Positions 45,151-54,487 of a DNA stretch of 64,000 bases are shown in pieces. Positions within the stretch are counted from its first letter, which is position 1, and each line of letters begins with the position of its first letter. Below the pieces are notes generated by a model. That model made no database searches. It was not told the DNA's origin and saw nothing but the letters and a program-made list of their open reading frames with translations. Location of the stretch: contig JAHDYR010000006.1 in the NCBI GenBank assembly GCA_019828565.1, positions 371,643-435,642 of the forward strand, read 5' to 3'. Both the position numbers and the translations under genes were made by a program. The DNA is from Carpediemonas membranifera. Its lineage: Eukaryota; Fornicata.

Positions 45151-47326
45151 TTACTCGGGAACTCCACGCTTAACGTCCTCGGCATCAACAACTCTCTTTT
45201 CGCGATCCTTATCGACTGCCTTGCGCTTGATATAAGTCGTATGAGCCTTTCTCTTACCACCCTTTGAACGTTTGCGGACAAATAGCGTCGCATGCTCATC
45301 CTTGACGACCACAATAGCTTGCGCCGCAGCCACATCTTCATCAGATCCACGCCGGACCATGCCGGACTCATAAACTTCCGTCAAATGCATCCGCACAATA
45401 TACTTGTCATGGTACGTCAACATCTTGACCCAGATAACGACTACAGTCTTGCTCTTCAGAGCTGACCAGGCCATGACACCAAAGTTGCTGTACCAATCAG
45501 TGGCATCGTCGAACATCAGGGTGGGCACGAACACGTTAGACGTCTCAAGCCTCAGCCTCTCGCCAGCATCGGAGAATCCCCAGGCGCGCACCTCCTCCCT
45601 CACTGCTGCCACTTCCTCTGCCGCAAACTTCTTGTCGAACTCGCCATTCTCAACCTTCTGCAGGCAGTAGCCGATGCACAATCCATCCGGGTTGACTGCA
45701 ATCTTCCGCCAACTCTTACGATCTTTGAGAACTCGCTCGCCTACCTTGTCGTACTCCACGTCGATGTACTTCTGCCTATCAACGTCGCTCCGTAAGTATA
45801 TCTGCATAGGGGGAACATTGGCAGGCGTCGGAGAGTGCTGTTTGATGATAGCCTTCATCTCTGGCGACAGACCGAGGTCGAGAGGTGGGACCGTTATGAA
45901 CTTCTGGCCCCCGTACCTCATCATGGTGCTATTGATCCGAGTCCATAAGGCTCCAGTCACATTGTTCCTCTGGAACAGTACCATCAAGGCAGCGAGAGGA
46001 ACGTAGCGGTCAAGCTCCACTGTTGCCTCCTCGGCGCGCCTGACAAGCTCAGCCCAGTTGTCCTCGAGTTCATCGGCGAGCGCTTCAAGCCCAGCCTCAC
46101 TCGCCCGTGCCAACTCTGCTTGAGTAAACTGATGGATCGCCTGATCCTCGGCCTTCTGCTGACCTAACTCAGCTTTAAGTCTCTTCTGGGACTCCTCAGA
46201 CTCTCTGTTAGCCTGTTCAAGCGCCTCCCTCGCCTCCCTCTCCTCAGCAAGCCGTTTTATCAAGGGCTCGTACTGCTCCAACAAGCGCACAGACTCAGGG
46301 ACATCATCAAGGCCTGCAATGGTGTCGTCTAGCTGCTGAAGGAGAGAACCAACGGTGTCTGTGTCGTCCACATCGGACTCTACGTCGATGTCTTGATCAG
46401 TCTGGGGCAAAGGAACGCCGTCACCCTGCATGGCGGCCGGTTCAGAGTGGTCATCAGACTCGGACTCGTCAGTGTCGGAAAATTCATCGTGTGTCGTGGA
46501 CTCTGCGTCGACAACCGGAAGCGGCTGAGGGGCAGCAACGACGGAAGAAGGCTTGGTGGCTGCTGCTGAGCGATCCTGGGCCCGGACTAACTCCTCTTGG
46601 ACCTTCATCAGAGCAGCAGTCGATGAGGCGAGCTCCTTCTCAAGACGAGCGATCTTCCTCTTCAGAGGAGCTGACGGATCGAGCGAACCGATCTTAGCCA
46701 ACTCCTCGGCCAGCTTCTCTGAGCCAGCGAAGGACAGCTTCTTGCTGAGCTGGGCGTGGGCGATAAACTGGCCAAATTGGCCTGCCGGAACACGAGAATC
46801 GAGTTTCTTCGAGTCCTTGTGGCGCAACACAAGGTGGAATGCGCGGTAAATCTCAACCTGCTTCTCAACAGGGAGCGAGTCGACGCCGACTAGAGCCTTA
46901 TGAACAGATTTGGCGGTGAAGTGGTCACAAAACTTCCGTCGGAATGCCTCAATTGTGTCGGGAGAGTCAAAGTCGACCTCGCAGAGGTAGTTGCGGTTAG
47001 TTGCGTCACATATCGCGCGTAGTTTGGCAACTCCATAGTCGTGAACGTGCTGGCTTAAAGTGCGCTTCAACGGGAACCCGAAAACAACGTTGATCGTACG
47101 AATGCTGATCAGACGGACGCAAACGAAGAACAGAGGGTCATCAGAGACGATGCCGTGATCTTGCAGCCAGGTTATACGGCTCTTTGTGGACGAAAGGGCG
47201 TCGTATGCACGGAATGAATCATCTGTGTAAATAGGACCGTGAAAATGAAAGTGACATACCAGAATCGTCAGGAGCAAGCATTGTCTCCTTCAGTTTGCCG
47301 AGAGAGATGATGTCTTCGTTAACCAT
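45151..47326 (-). CDS. Acidic coiled protein with C-terminal OTU-like domain (element A')
   Basis: The intact form has two exons (start 47326; intron 47223..47259) and 712 residues. The N-terminal ~190 residues are a compact region without a known fold. Residues ~210 to 400 are acidic and coiled (DTDESESDDHSEP, REAREALEQANRESEESQKRL). The last ~200 residues resemble an OTU cysteine peptidase: NPDGLCIGYCL holds the Asp/Gly/Cys block, a Trp-rich strand region follows, and a late EHATLFVRK supplies the His. The element B counterpart (58377..60549) is 714 residues with the same order and PHGNC plus GHATLRK. OTU enzymes cleave ubiquitin-like conjugates or polyproteins. Activity here is an inference from motifs. 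Confidence 0.65.
47223..47259 (-). other. 37-nt intron in the OTU-like gene (element A')
   Basis: GTATGT donor and TTACACAG acceptor on the minus strand, identical to element A 13123..13159. Confidence 0.8.
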
Positions 47327-48005
47327 TGTCAATTTGGTCCTCAGAAGACTTTCTCGAAAAATGAAATACGTTTTATCTCAATAAATATTGCCAGCTGTCA
47401 TGTAAATACCTCCGATCAGCCATAAAGACCCAAGAGCTACCCCTTGGCCGATTTTCAGCTCATTCTGCACCTGCGCTGTTTTGGCCGTTTTTCGATGGGC
47501 ATCTCATCGCTCCATTTTCGATTTTGTCAATTTGGTCCTCAGAGGACACAGATTAAATTTTTCAGTGTCCTCTGAGGACAACATTGACAGGATTTGTAGC
47601 TTATCCATGGCCAGAAACTGAAATCGCTGAAAAGCTCAGAGACGTCGTTATATCATCTATAACGGCATCTCTGAGCTTTTGGGCGCACGGTTTCATCCTG
47701 ACGTGGAGATCGATGGTGGTGAAAATGAAGAATTGACTAGGAGAGCTCTACGCTTGCATGCAGCCTTCTATTAGGTTGTTGATGTTGGTTATATGCTTCT
47801 TTTTCGTTCTCGATGCGTGTGGATGAGTATTCTGTTGCAAGATTCATTTTGATGGACTGATGTTGGTTATAGAGGATAAAGGCACCAGAATGGATCATAT
47901 GCATGCTATAAACCCGTTCTGTGCCGTTGGAATACCATAGCTGCGCAGCAATGTCGAGAGTCACAGTTCATTTCACATTTTCACACGCATTTTAAGGAAA
48001 CAACG
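47327..48005. promoter_or_regulatory. Divergent intergenic region with two hairpins (element A')
   Basis: Copy of 13227..13915. Hairpins at 47525..47589 and 47630..47680 are kept in full, while the spacer between them lost 12 nt and gained one T. That suggests the hairpins, not the spacer, are what matters. Confidence 0.6.
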
Positions 48006-48767
48006 ATGGCAAGAAGTAAACAAGGCAATATACAGGCCACTGAAGCTCAAAAGGAGAGGAGAATGGCTCTTGGCAAGAAAGCGCAGCAAAAGAGCCAGAG
48101 CAAGTCCAACAAGTCCACGAAAACAGCCCGAAAAGCTCACAAGACGCCCATCGAGATTGTTCAGACCTTTATCAGCAATTTCCTCACTAATAATGACGAT
48201 ATTACCCGCGCAAACGGATGGGTTGTCGACTTCAGCCAGAAGTTTGCCGCCGAGGTCCCTAAGATGAAAGTAGCCTCCTTGAAGAAGGACAAGCTCTACG
48301 GCAATCTCCAGTCGGTCGAAGAGATCAGCCGCAAGTGGCAGGGAGGCGGTGATGAGGACAAGCGTCACCGCTTCAAGGCTCTCCTCAGTCTTGACGCCCA
48401 GACAGATGAGCTGGACACGGACGACCCACTCATCGCGACTGTCCGCGAGATGGATGATGCCTTTCACCGCATTCCCATCGCCTACCGGGCTAAGGTCCAT
48501 GCCTTCGCTGCTTCATCGTGCGGTGTGACGGTCGATGACGTCAAGCTCGTCCTGAGCAAGCCTTGCCGTGACCGCGACGCGGATCTCATCTTCGCCAGAC
48601 CCACCAGAGTTCTGAAGAAGGAGGCTAAGACACTCAGTCAGCTCACTTCTGTCATTGCCAAGCGGAATGCGGAACGTGCTGAGGCTGAATCGCGTGATGT
48701 GCTGCGTCGCAAGGTATACCAAGCCATCATGAATTACTACTTAGAGTGTTCGGCACAGGAGCTATAA
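48006..48767 (+). CDS. 253-residue basic protein of unknown function (element A')
   Basis: Copy of 13916..14677 with three substitutions (Leu to Thr, Cys to Arg and His to Leu in residues ~60 to 125). Basic N-terminal arm retained. Confidence 0.65.
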   Translation: MARSKQGNIQATEAQKERRMALGKKAQQKSQSKSNKSTKTARKAHKTPIEIVQTFISNFLTNNDDITRANGWVVDFSQKFAAEVPKMKVASLKKDKLYGNLQSVEEISRKWQGGGDEDKRHRFKALLSLDAQTDELDTDDPLIATVREMDDAFHRIPIAYRAKVHAFAASSCGVTVDDVKLVLSKPCRDRDADLIFARPTRVLKKEAKTLSQLTSVIAKRNAERAEAESRDVLRRKVYQAIMNYYLECSAQEL

Positions 48768-48791
48768 ATTCTTGTTTTATTTTCATTTCAT

Positions 48792-48950
48792 TTACACTTC
48801 TTCGTCATCCTCAACGGAAATATTCCATTCACTGTCCCAGAAGTTGGCTTTCTTCTCCTTACGCATCTCGGTCCTCGTTTCCTTGATCTCTTTGACCAGC
48901 GTGAAAGAACGAAGGTTGTAATGGCGGATAATCATCAACTTCTGCCTGAT
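48792..48950 (-). pseudogene. Chromodomain-like gene, C-terminal remnant cut by element B (element A')
   Basis: Matches the last ~50 codons of 14702..15627. Identity ends exactly at 48950, where element B starts. The 5' part should lie beyond the right end of element B, outside the window. Confidence 0.8.
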
Positions 48951-49208
48951 TCATGCTGTCAACATCCCTAGATTATCTTTGCTAAACCCTAGATTATCTT
49001 CGACCTCAAAACGCTAGATAATCTACAATTTCTTGCTCAGAAATGAAGTATTCATTAAATTTAAGCTATTTAGAGATAAACGAAGGTCTTCTTGAGAGTC
49101 CATATGATGTACTTAGAGCATGGAAAGAAGCTCTGGCTCTGACTCCTTGCCTGGTTTGAGCATTTCGCCGTGCAGGTTAAGACGAAACGATAAAATGGAC
49201 AATAACAG

Positions 49209-49312
49209 AAAATCTAACAGGTAGATTCACTACGATAGTGATTATGTGAGTAGTTGAAAGGAGGTACATATGCGCATAATCACTTTCAGAGTGAATCTAC
49301 CTGTTAGATTTT
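49209..49312. repeat. Subterminal cruciform of element B
   Basis: Perfect 23-bp arms at 49209..49231 and 49290..49312, plus an inner 10-bp stem. It is among the strongest inverted repeats in the window and may be a transposase-binding or origin-like site. Confidence 0.8.
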
Positions 49313-49692
49313 GAGATATGGTCGATTTCTTGTTTTTTGACTTGGCTAGAGTCGAATTGAAGAAAAGGAGAGGCTATTACTCAGGGAATATTGCTCGTCA
49401 AAGAAAAGCAAGCAAGGCCGCGAGGTATGGCCACCCGACCTACAAGATGGGCTGGGTGTCATCGCGTAAGGACGACCGGTCGTGCGCGGTCAACGCTGAC
49501 AAAACTTAGCGATTCAGAGAAATAAATGGCGCCACCGTATTCAGCACAAGACAGTGAACTCAGCTATATGGTTTTTTCTCAGTATATTTACCCAGCGGCT
49601 GATCCCACAGTTTAAGGACGGGTATTAGCCTGCACTTTGCACGAAAAAAATCTGCCTGAACACGACCAATTGTCCAAAACACAGCATTTAGC

Positions 49693-49899
49693 ATGCAACA
49701 GGAGCTGGAAGCAGCTGCAACATCTATTCTAGGCCATTCAACAACGATTACGCAAGAAATTGACGCAATAGAGGCCATTCAGTCCCATTACTTCATAGAT
49801 TCACGCTTGAACGATATTACGAGCAGTATCAGGCGAGAAACAAGAAAGCTGAACGCGATTGGTGACTCCTTTCTCGCTGCGACATTTGCAGCATACTGA
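49693..49899 (+). CDS. Small helical protein of unknown function (element B)
   Basis: A 68-residue ORF from an ATG; the product is helix-forming (MQQELEAAATSIL, ITQEIDAIEAIQ). It sits in the same place as the small ORF of element A, but the sequences do not clearly align. May be chance. Confidence 0.3.
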   Translation: MQQELEAAATSILGHSTTITQEIDAIEAIQSHYFIDSRLNDITSSIRRETRKLNAIGDSFLAATFAAY

Positions 49900-50169
49900 C
49901 AGCCACGACACGCCGTTCAAGCAGATTTAAGGGAGCGCCATCGCCAAACACGTAAATAGACCTGTATACGACAACCAGAGACGGACGTATGAGTCAGAAC
50001 GGTGTGCTACCGGAATACGCAGGGTGTTTTGTGCCCTGTTGATTCCAGGAGCACGCTGTCCTGGGTCACACAGGATTATCACATAATCACTGAGCAATCG
50101 GGCTCATGGTACATAGTTTCATTGGATCTATCTTCATGAAAATATGTTTGAAAAGATTCAATTGTATCT

Positions 50170-51405
50170 TTACTGCTCCGACTGTTGAACCACCGACTTG
50201 AAGTTCTCAAGGCAATCGTCACAAAGACGGATCTTGGGAATATTCACGCCGTCAATGACGACCTTCACGGCAGTGGTGCCCATACAGCCCTTGTTACCAC
50301 AGAACCAGTGCCCACACATCCGACAATGATATACCGAGGCGTTCTTCTGGCATGCGAAACAAGTCTTCTCCTGGACACAAGCCTGGCATGTGAACTTCCA
50401 CGAGGACTTCTTTCTGTTGGCTTCTTTCGTCCAGTTGGCAGTCTTTGAACATTTCTCCGGACGAGCAGGCACGCAAACGGAATTGTCATGAAAGTTCCTG
50501 CCGCACTCTCCACACGAGACAAACTTTGACGTGTTGAGATTGCCAACCCAGTCCAAGCTGTGGCAATGGCCGCAACAGAAGGCAAGCATCCTCTTCTGCA
50601 AGTCAAGGAGGTTCTCTCCATCATCGTCAGAGTCTGAATCAGCGGTTACCGGCCGTTCTTTGAGCTGAGAGAGATCTTCCGACATGCGCTGTGTCATGCG
50701 ATGGACGTCATCGAGTAGCATGACGTTACGCTTAGAGATAGACTCAGAGGGTCGAACGGGGTCAACCTTCACCTCCTGCTTCACTTGCGGCACGGAATGG
50801 GGGATTTCTGCTGTCTTGAAAAACGTCTTCGTCCGACCAGTAAATATGTCGGGTGCCGAAAGGTCCACCAGATTAAGGGACAGAGGACGCGAATCAAAAT
50901 TCTGGGGGACGTCCAGGCCAACTCTCGTGAAAATCTTCTTCATCGCGGTCAGAAGCTCCGATCGCACCGGGTTGGGGGCCCGAGAAAGGTTATGAAACAC
51001 TCTCGAAGGAGCCTGATCAGAAATGCCGATGTTGCAGTGGCAAGACTGGGTTGCCCACTCCTTAACATGCCCAATGACAAGCCTACCCTGCGATACAGCC
51101 GTGAGGGACTTGATACCATCAAAGAATGTCGGATCAGGGTGGCAGGGCTGCAAGTACACCGAGATGATGTGATTGTAGGCATTCGCCACCTTACGGACAG
51201 ATAGACCAGTCATATCCGTTCCAAACACATCAACGGTGATGCAAAAGAATGCCTTGAGCATACCAATCATGAGAGCCGACCTGCATTCGCTCTTTGCGGC
51301 GTCATTCCACCTGACCATCGGCTTGCGTTTCTGAGAGTTCGTCTCTCGGGTGTCCGGAGTAGTTCCTTCATTTCCACGCTTCATCTCTAGTTCCGTGGCT
51401 GGCAT
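50170..51405 (-). CDS. Double zinc-finger protein, PHD-like plus FYVE-like (element B)
   Basis: The 411-residue product is homologous to 7757..8977 in layout and cysteine pattern. The N-terminal domain spans ~190 residues. A linker follows, then CGHCHSLDW ... CGECGRNFH ... CQAC (PHD-like) and CFACQKNASVYHCRMCGHWFCGN ... IRLCDDC, close to a FYVE finger without the full basic R-HH-C-R box. The gene is divergent from the candidate transposase, with 65 nt between the two starts, so they probably share a promoter region. Confidence 0.8.
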   Translation of the reverse strand: MPATELEMKRGNEGTTPDTRETNSQKRKPMVRWNDAAKSECRSALMIGMLKAFFCITVDVFGTDMTGLSVRKVANAYNHIISVYLQPCHPDPTFFDGIKSLTAVSQGRLVIGHVKEWATQSCHCNIGISDQAPSRVFHNLSRAPNPVRSELLTAMKKIFTRVGLDVPQNFDSRPLSLNLVDLSAPDIFTGRTKTFFKTAEIPHSVPQVKQEVKVDPVRPSESISKRNVMLLDDVHRMTQRMSEDLSQLKERPVTADSDSDDDGENLLDLQKRMLAFCCGHCHSLDWVGNLNTSKFVSCGECGRNFHDNSVCVPARPEKCSKTANWTKEANRKKSSWKFTCQACVQEKTCFACQKNASVYHCRMCGHWFCGNKGCMGTTAVKVVIDGVNIPKIRLCDDCLENFKSVVQQSEQ

Positions 51406-51470
51406 TAGATGATCTTCTCGAAGTCACGCATTTTTAGGATCTTTAGAATTCTTGAAAGAGCGACTGACAG

Positions 51471-54026
51471 ATGGCGCTTCAACTGAAGTGGAAACTGTCT
51501 AACGGATCTATCTATGCTCCGGAGGGCACTGATGACATCAATACCATCCTTTGCAGCGTCTGGCTCTCGATTGACGCAGTGGATCGCCGTATTAACGGAT
51601 TTGATACCTCCAAACACCAGCAAAGGCTCGAGCTAGCCCGCATCGCGCAGGAACTAATCAATATCGGCGCTGTATCGCGTGAGGCTATTTCTAGCAATCT
51701 CTACCCAGCGCCATCATCCACTAGCATCTCAAAGGAGAAGAAGGCACACCGCTCTGGTCCCAGTCACCTTTACGTTGGTGCATATGTTCTGCATTCTGAT
51801 AGCTTCGGCCTCGAGGCAGAGAATGCTCGTCTACGTAAGCGTATTGCTGACACTGAACGTCTTCTGCAGGTGTCCAACGAGCTCAGGGCCATCACGATCG
51901 GCGTGAATGCAGTCAATGACGAGATTCACATCATGCAAGCCCTTGCACAGAGACTCAACCTTGACATTATCAACATCAATCAGGTCACAAACCAAGTCAA
52001 GTCGCTTCAGTGCAGCATTCGGAACATCGCAGACGTTGAGACCATTGTCAAGTCGCATAGGAACTTGAAAAAGGCCCTAAAGGGCTACATACCCATGGCG
52101 ATCACTCAAGAGACACGAGCAAAGAGGACGGACAAGGATCACCGCGAGTATGACCTCGACCTGATTACCCACGTCGACGCAGACCTCGAACAAGTCAACG
52201 CTACATTCGACGGCGACGACTATAACACTGAAGTGCTCAGAGGTACGACGGTGTGCATCTTCTACGAATCGGCAATGAAGCGAACTGCACATAATGACGT
52301 GATGAAGAGAGCCGGTCTCAACCCGCGTCTCCAGTCTAGCGGCAGGTATTCCCATGTGCAACACGCTGAGTTTGACCTCATGCGGTACTATCGCCAGGCG
52401 GTGGCTTCGCCTATCGATCTCGAGAGGTCAAGGGCTGCTCGTAAGAACGTGGGCAAGCAGTTGACAGCGCAGACTCAAGCTGAAGAGACTCAGACAGTGC
52501 CGCTTGATCTTCTCGTCTGGGTCGATGGATGGCGAGGGTTGACTACATCTGTGAAGGTTCGGTTTATCGATGTCTCCGGCAAAGTCTTCCCGTCAGGCGG
52601 AACACCACCCTTCCGCATACTCGAGTACAACGGACCAGAGAAGCGCATTGGAGAATTCTTCGACTTCATCGAGCGCTCAGTCGAGAGTACCCATCGCGAG
52701 TCACTTGAGGTGAGAAATACCGGTCTCCTGTGCCGTGTCACTCGCGTTATGTTCATCGCAGACCACCCAGCGATGTCAAAAGTCTGTGGAACCTTGATTG
52801 GCGGCAGCTATCCCTCTCCATTCAGCTCGGTACATGCTGACAACAAGGCCTGGAGCCCATTCGGTCTCACCCCACGAAACACGATTGCAGACGTGATGTA
52901 TGCGAAGAAGATGTCTGTTGAGGACAAGACAGTCCTGGATAGAGAGAAGAAGTGGGGGTCGTTCTACAACAAGAAGAATAAGTGCATCATGCCCAGCCTA
53001 TTCGAGAACTCGGATGACCCAACTCTCGATAGGGGCAAAATCTTCCTTGTCCCGCCGATCATGCACCTCAGTCATGACTTCGTCTCCTTGATACACAACA
53101 TTTGTCGGATGTTCAAGCCAATTGAGGTCGACCCAGACTCTACCCCGGAGGAAATCAAGACCAAGAAGGCCAGAAACGCTGACCTCGCCAGGCTGGCTAA
53201 GTTTGAACCTCCCAGTCGCACGACTGGCTGTAATGAGCAAGTGAAGGGGAGGAAGATGATCGCGTCAATTGGAAACGGTCTCTACATGGCATTCCCTCCC
53301 CCCGTTCAGCCACTTTTCAGACTCGTTGCCTACCTGCAAGAGCATTATTACTCTCACGAGGAGGCCACAGATGACATTATCACCTGGCATCGACTGACAG
53401 CGTTGCTTGTTCACCTCTTTTCACTGACAATGTGTCTGAGCACGACCAGCACCGTGTCGGAGTCTATTCCAATCCGGCCGCCGTCTAAGGTAGCCAAGAA
53501 GGCTCCCTCCATCGACACACTTCATGGCTTAGCGCGAGTTGCTGTGTTGCCGGAGATTCAGTCAAAAATCCGAGTCCCACTTGGCCGGATTATTGAGGAG
53601 TCATTCGAGCGCGACTTTATTGGCAATCAGGAAAGTAGAGTACACTTAAGGCGCAACCAGATGGTCCTTGAGAGAACGATATTGAAGGAGCAGGTCGAGT
53701 TGTTTTACCGATTCCTCCGTGGCGTCGTCTCGTATGGGCGACAGTCAACAGACGTTCCCCACCAAATACGTCTGAAGACAATGCGCGTTCATCGCTGCTG
53801 CAAGGACGCCAAACACTGGATCCGTATTCGGAGCGAGGGCACTGGAACATTGGACGAGGGAGACTGTCAGAAACTGTTACCTCTGTTTGAAGGTCAAGTG
53901 GATGGTCTATGGAAGAAGGTGTTGAGGCAGGTAGGGCTCGTGTTTGACGGGCAATGGTTAGACATCGATGTCCATGAGGAAGGAGAGATCTCACTGGATG
54001 TGTGCATCTGTGGCAAGTATGAGTAA
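51471..54026 (+). CDS. Candidate D/D/E transposase, 851 residues (element B)
   Basis: The frame starts at ATG 51471 and is intron-less. It is homologous over its whole length to 15748..18288 of element A. The conserved acidic positions are D352 (LLVWVDGWRG), D431 (VMFIADHPAM) and E589 (RTTGCNEQ). Flanking motifs are VPPIMHLSH, EESFERDFIGNQE and a segment ending MRVHRCC, with a C-terminal CICG. The region before D352 is helical and may bind DNA. It is the most strongly conserved gene between elements A and B after the zinc-finger gene, as expected for the enzyme that moves them. The assignment rests on conserved motifs and context, not on a recognised family profile. Confidence 0.65.
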   Translation: MALQLKWKLSNGSIYAPEGTDDINTILCSVWLSIDAVDRRINGFDTSKHQQRLELARIAQELINIGAVSREAISSNLYPAPSSTSISKEKKAHRSGPSHLYVGAYVLHSDSFGLEAENARLRKRIADTERLLQVSNELRAITIGVNAVNDEIHIMQALAQRLNLDIININQVTNQVKSLQCSIRNIADVETIVKSHRNLKKALKGYIPMAITQETRAKRTDKDHREYDLDLITHVDADLEQVNATFDGDDYNTEVLRGTTVCIFYESAMKRTAHNDVMKRAGLNPRLQSSGRYSHVQHAEFDLMRYYRQAVASPIDLERSRAARKNVGKQLTAQTQAEETQTVPLDLLVWVDGWRGLTTSVKVRFIDVSGKVFPSGGTPPFRILEYNGPEKRIGEFFDFIERSVESTHRESLEVRNTGLLCRVTRVMFIADHPAMSKVCGTLIGGSYPSPFSSVHADNKAWSPFGLTPRNTIADVMYAKKMSVEDKTVLDREKKWGSFYNKKNKCIMPSLFENSDDPTLDRGKIFLVPPIMHLSHDFVSLIHNICRMFKPIEVDPDSTPEEIKTKKARNADLARLAKFEPPSRTTGCNEQVKGRKMIASIGNGLYMAFPPPVQPLFRLVAYLQEHYYSHEEATDDIITWHRLTALLVHLFSLTMCLSTTSTVSESIPIRPPSKVAKKAPSIDTLHGLARVAVLPEIQSKIRVPLGRIIEESFERDFIGNQESRVHLRRNQMVLERTILKEQVELFYRFLRGVVSYGRQSTDVPHQIRLKTMRVHRCCKDAKHWIRIRSEGTGTLDEGDCQKLLPLFEGQVDGLWKKVLRQVGLVFDGQWLDIDVHEEGEISLDVCICGKYE

Positions 54027-54487
54027 AGAATGAAAACATGATTGGTAGTTATAGATCGCGAGAATAGGCATTCTCATCTGCATTGCGGAGAAAAGGAGTT
54101 GATGTTGTTAGTGATTTTCTAGAGTACAGCACCAGTTTCGGTAATAGGGGGACAAACGAGCGCAAACAACTACATGGCTCCGAACTACACGCGTTTCGGC
54201 GTTGATATTGGTTATTAAATGCACTGCTGGTAGCATATTGAGGGATTTCGTCATTGTACTCGAATGCACAAGTGTGCATTTTATGCTCGCAACGAGATTA
54301 AAATGGCGAACTTAAGACCCAAGACACATGCCGCGTACGAGGAAGGATATCATCTCCGGCGAACTGGAATTTACCTCGTTCATTTACTTCTGATGCCTTT
54401 TCTGCTCTCTTCTCCAGCACCTCTGCCATCTCGAGACCTGTCAGCAGCATTGATCTCATTCCTGCATCACAGAAAGTATCAATCTCT
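54027..54487. repeat. Intergenic region with inverted repeat arm (copy 1)
   Basis: 54099..54287 is an inverted, ~95% identical copy of 60719..60908 in the same element. Past its end a further segment (TTTATGCTCGCAACGAG and onward, to about 54320) recurs near 57605. No gene is seen. The repeat may be a small non-autonomous element or a transcript-end/promoter module used more than once. Confidence 0.6.

Larger units (their letters stand above)
38289..48951. mobile_element. Element A' (second copy of element A), interrupted by Gypsy-3 and by element B
   Basis: It starts with the same 48-bp terminal sequence as element A and follows it almost base for base: 38289..38785 matches 7235..7731, and 41828..48950 matches 7727..14863. 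Gypsy-3 sits at 38786..41827. The match stops at 48950 inside the chromodomain-like gene, where element B begins. The right end, including the transposase gene and the right inverted repeat, is not in the window. A' keeps intact frames for genes broken in A (OTU-like and SET), so it is the better reference for the gene set. Confidence 0.9.
48952..50169. other. Left subterminal region of element B
   Basis: No convincing gene except a possible 68-residue ORF (49693..49899). Three copies of a CTAGATTATC-like motif (one as CTAGATAATC) occur in the first 80 bp. A large cruciform lies at 49209..49312, with 23-base perfect outer arms (AAAATCTAACAGG...) and a 10-base perfect inner stem (AGTGATTATG and CATAATCACT). 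The layout parallels the left end of element A. Confidence 0.55.

Noticed and set aside
49318-49509. A 63-residue ORF near the left end of element B
   Set aside because: It starts at the edge of the cruciform, has no counterpart in element A and no protein-like pattern.
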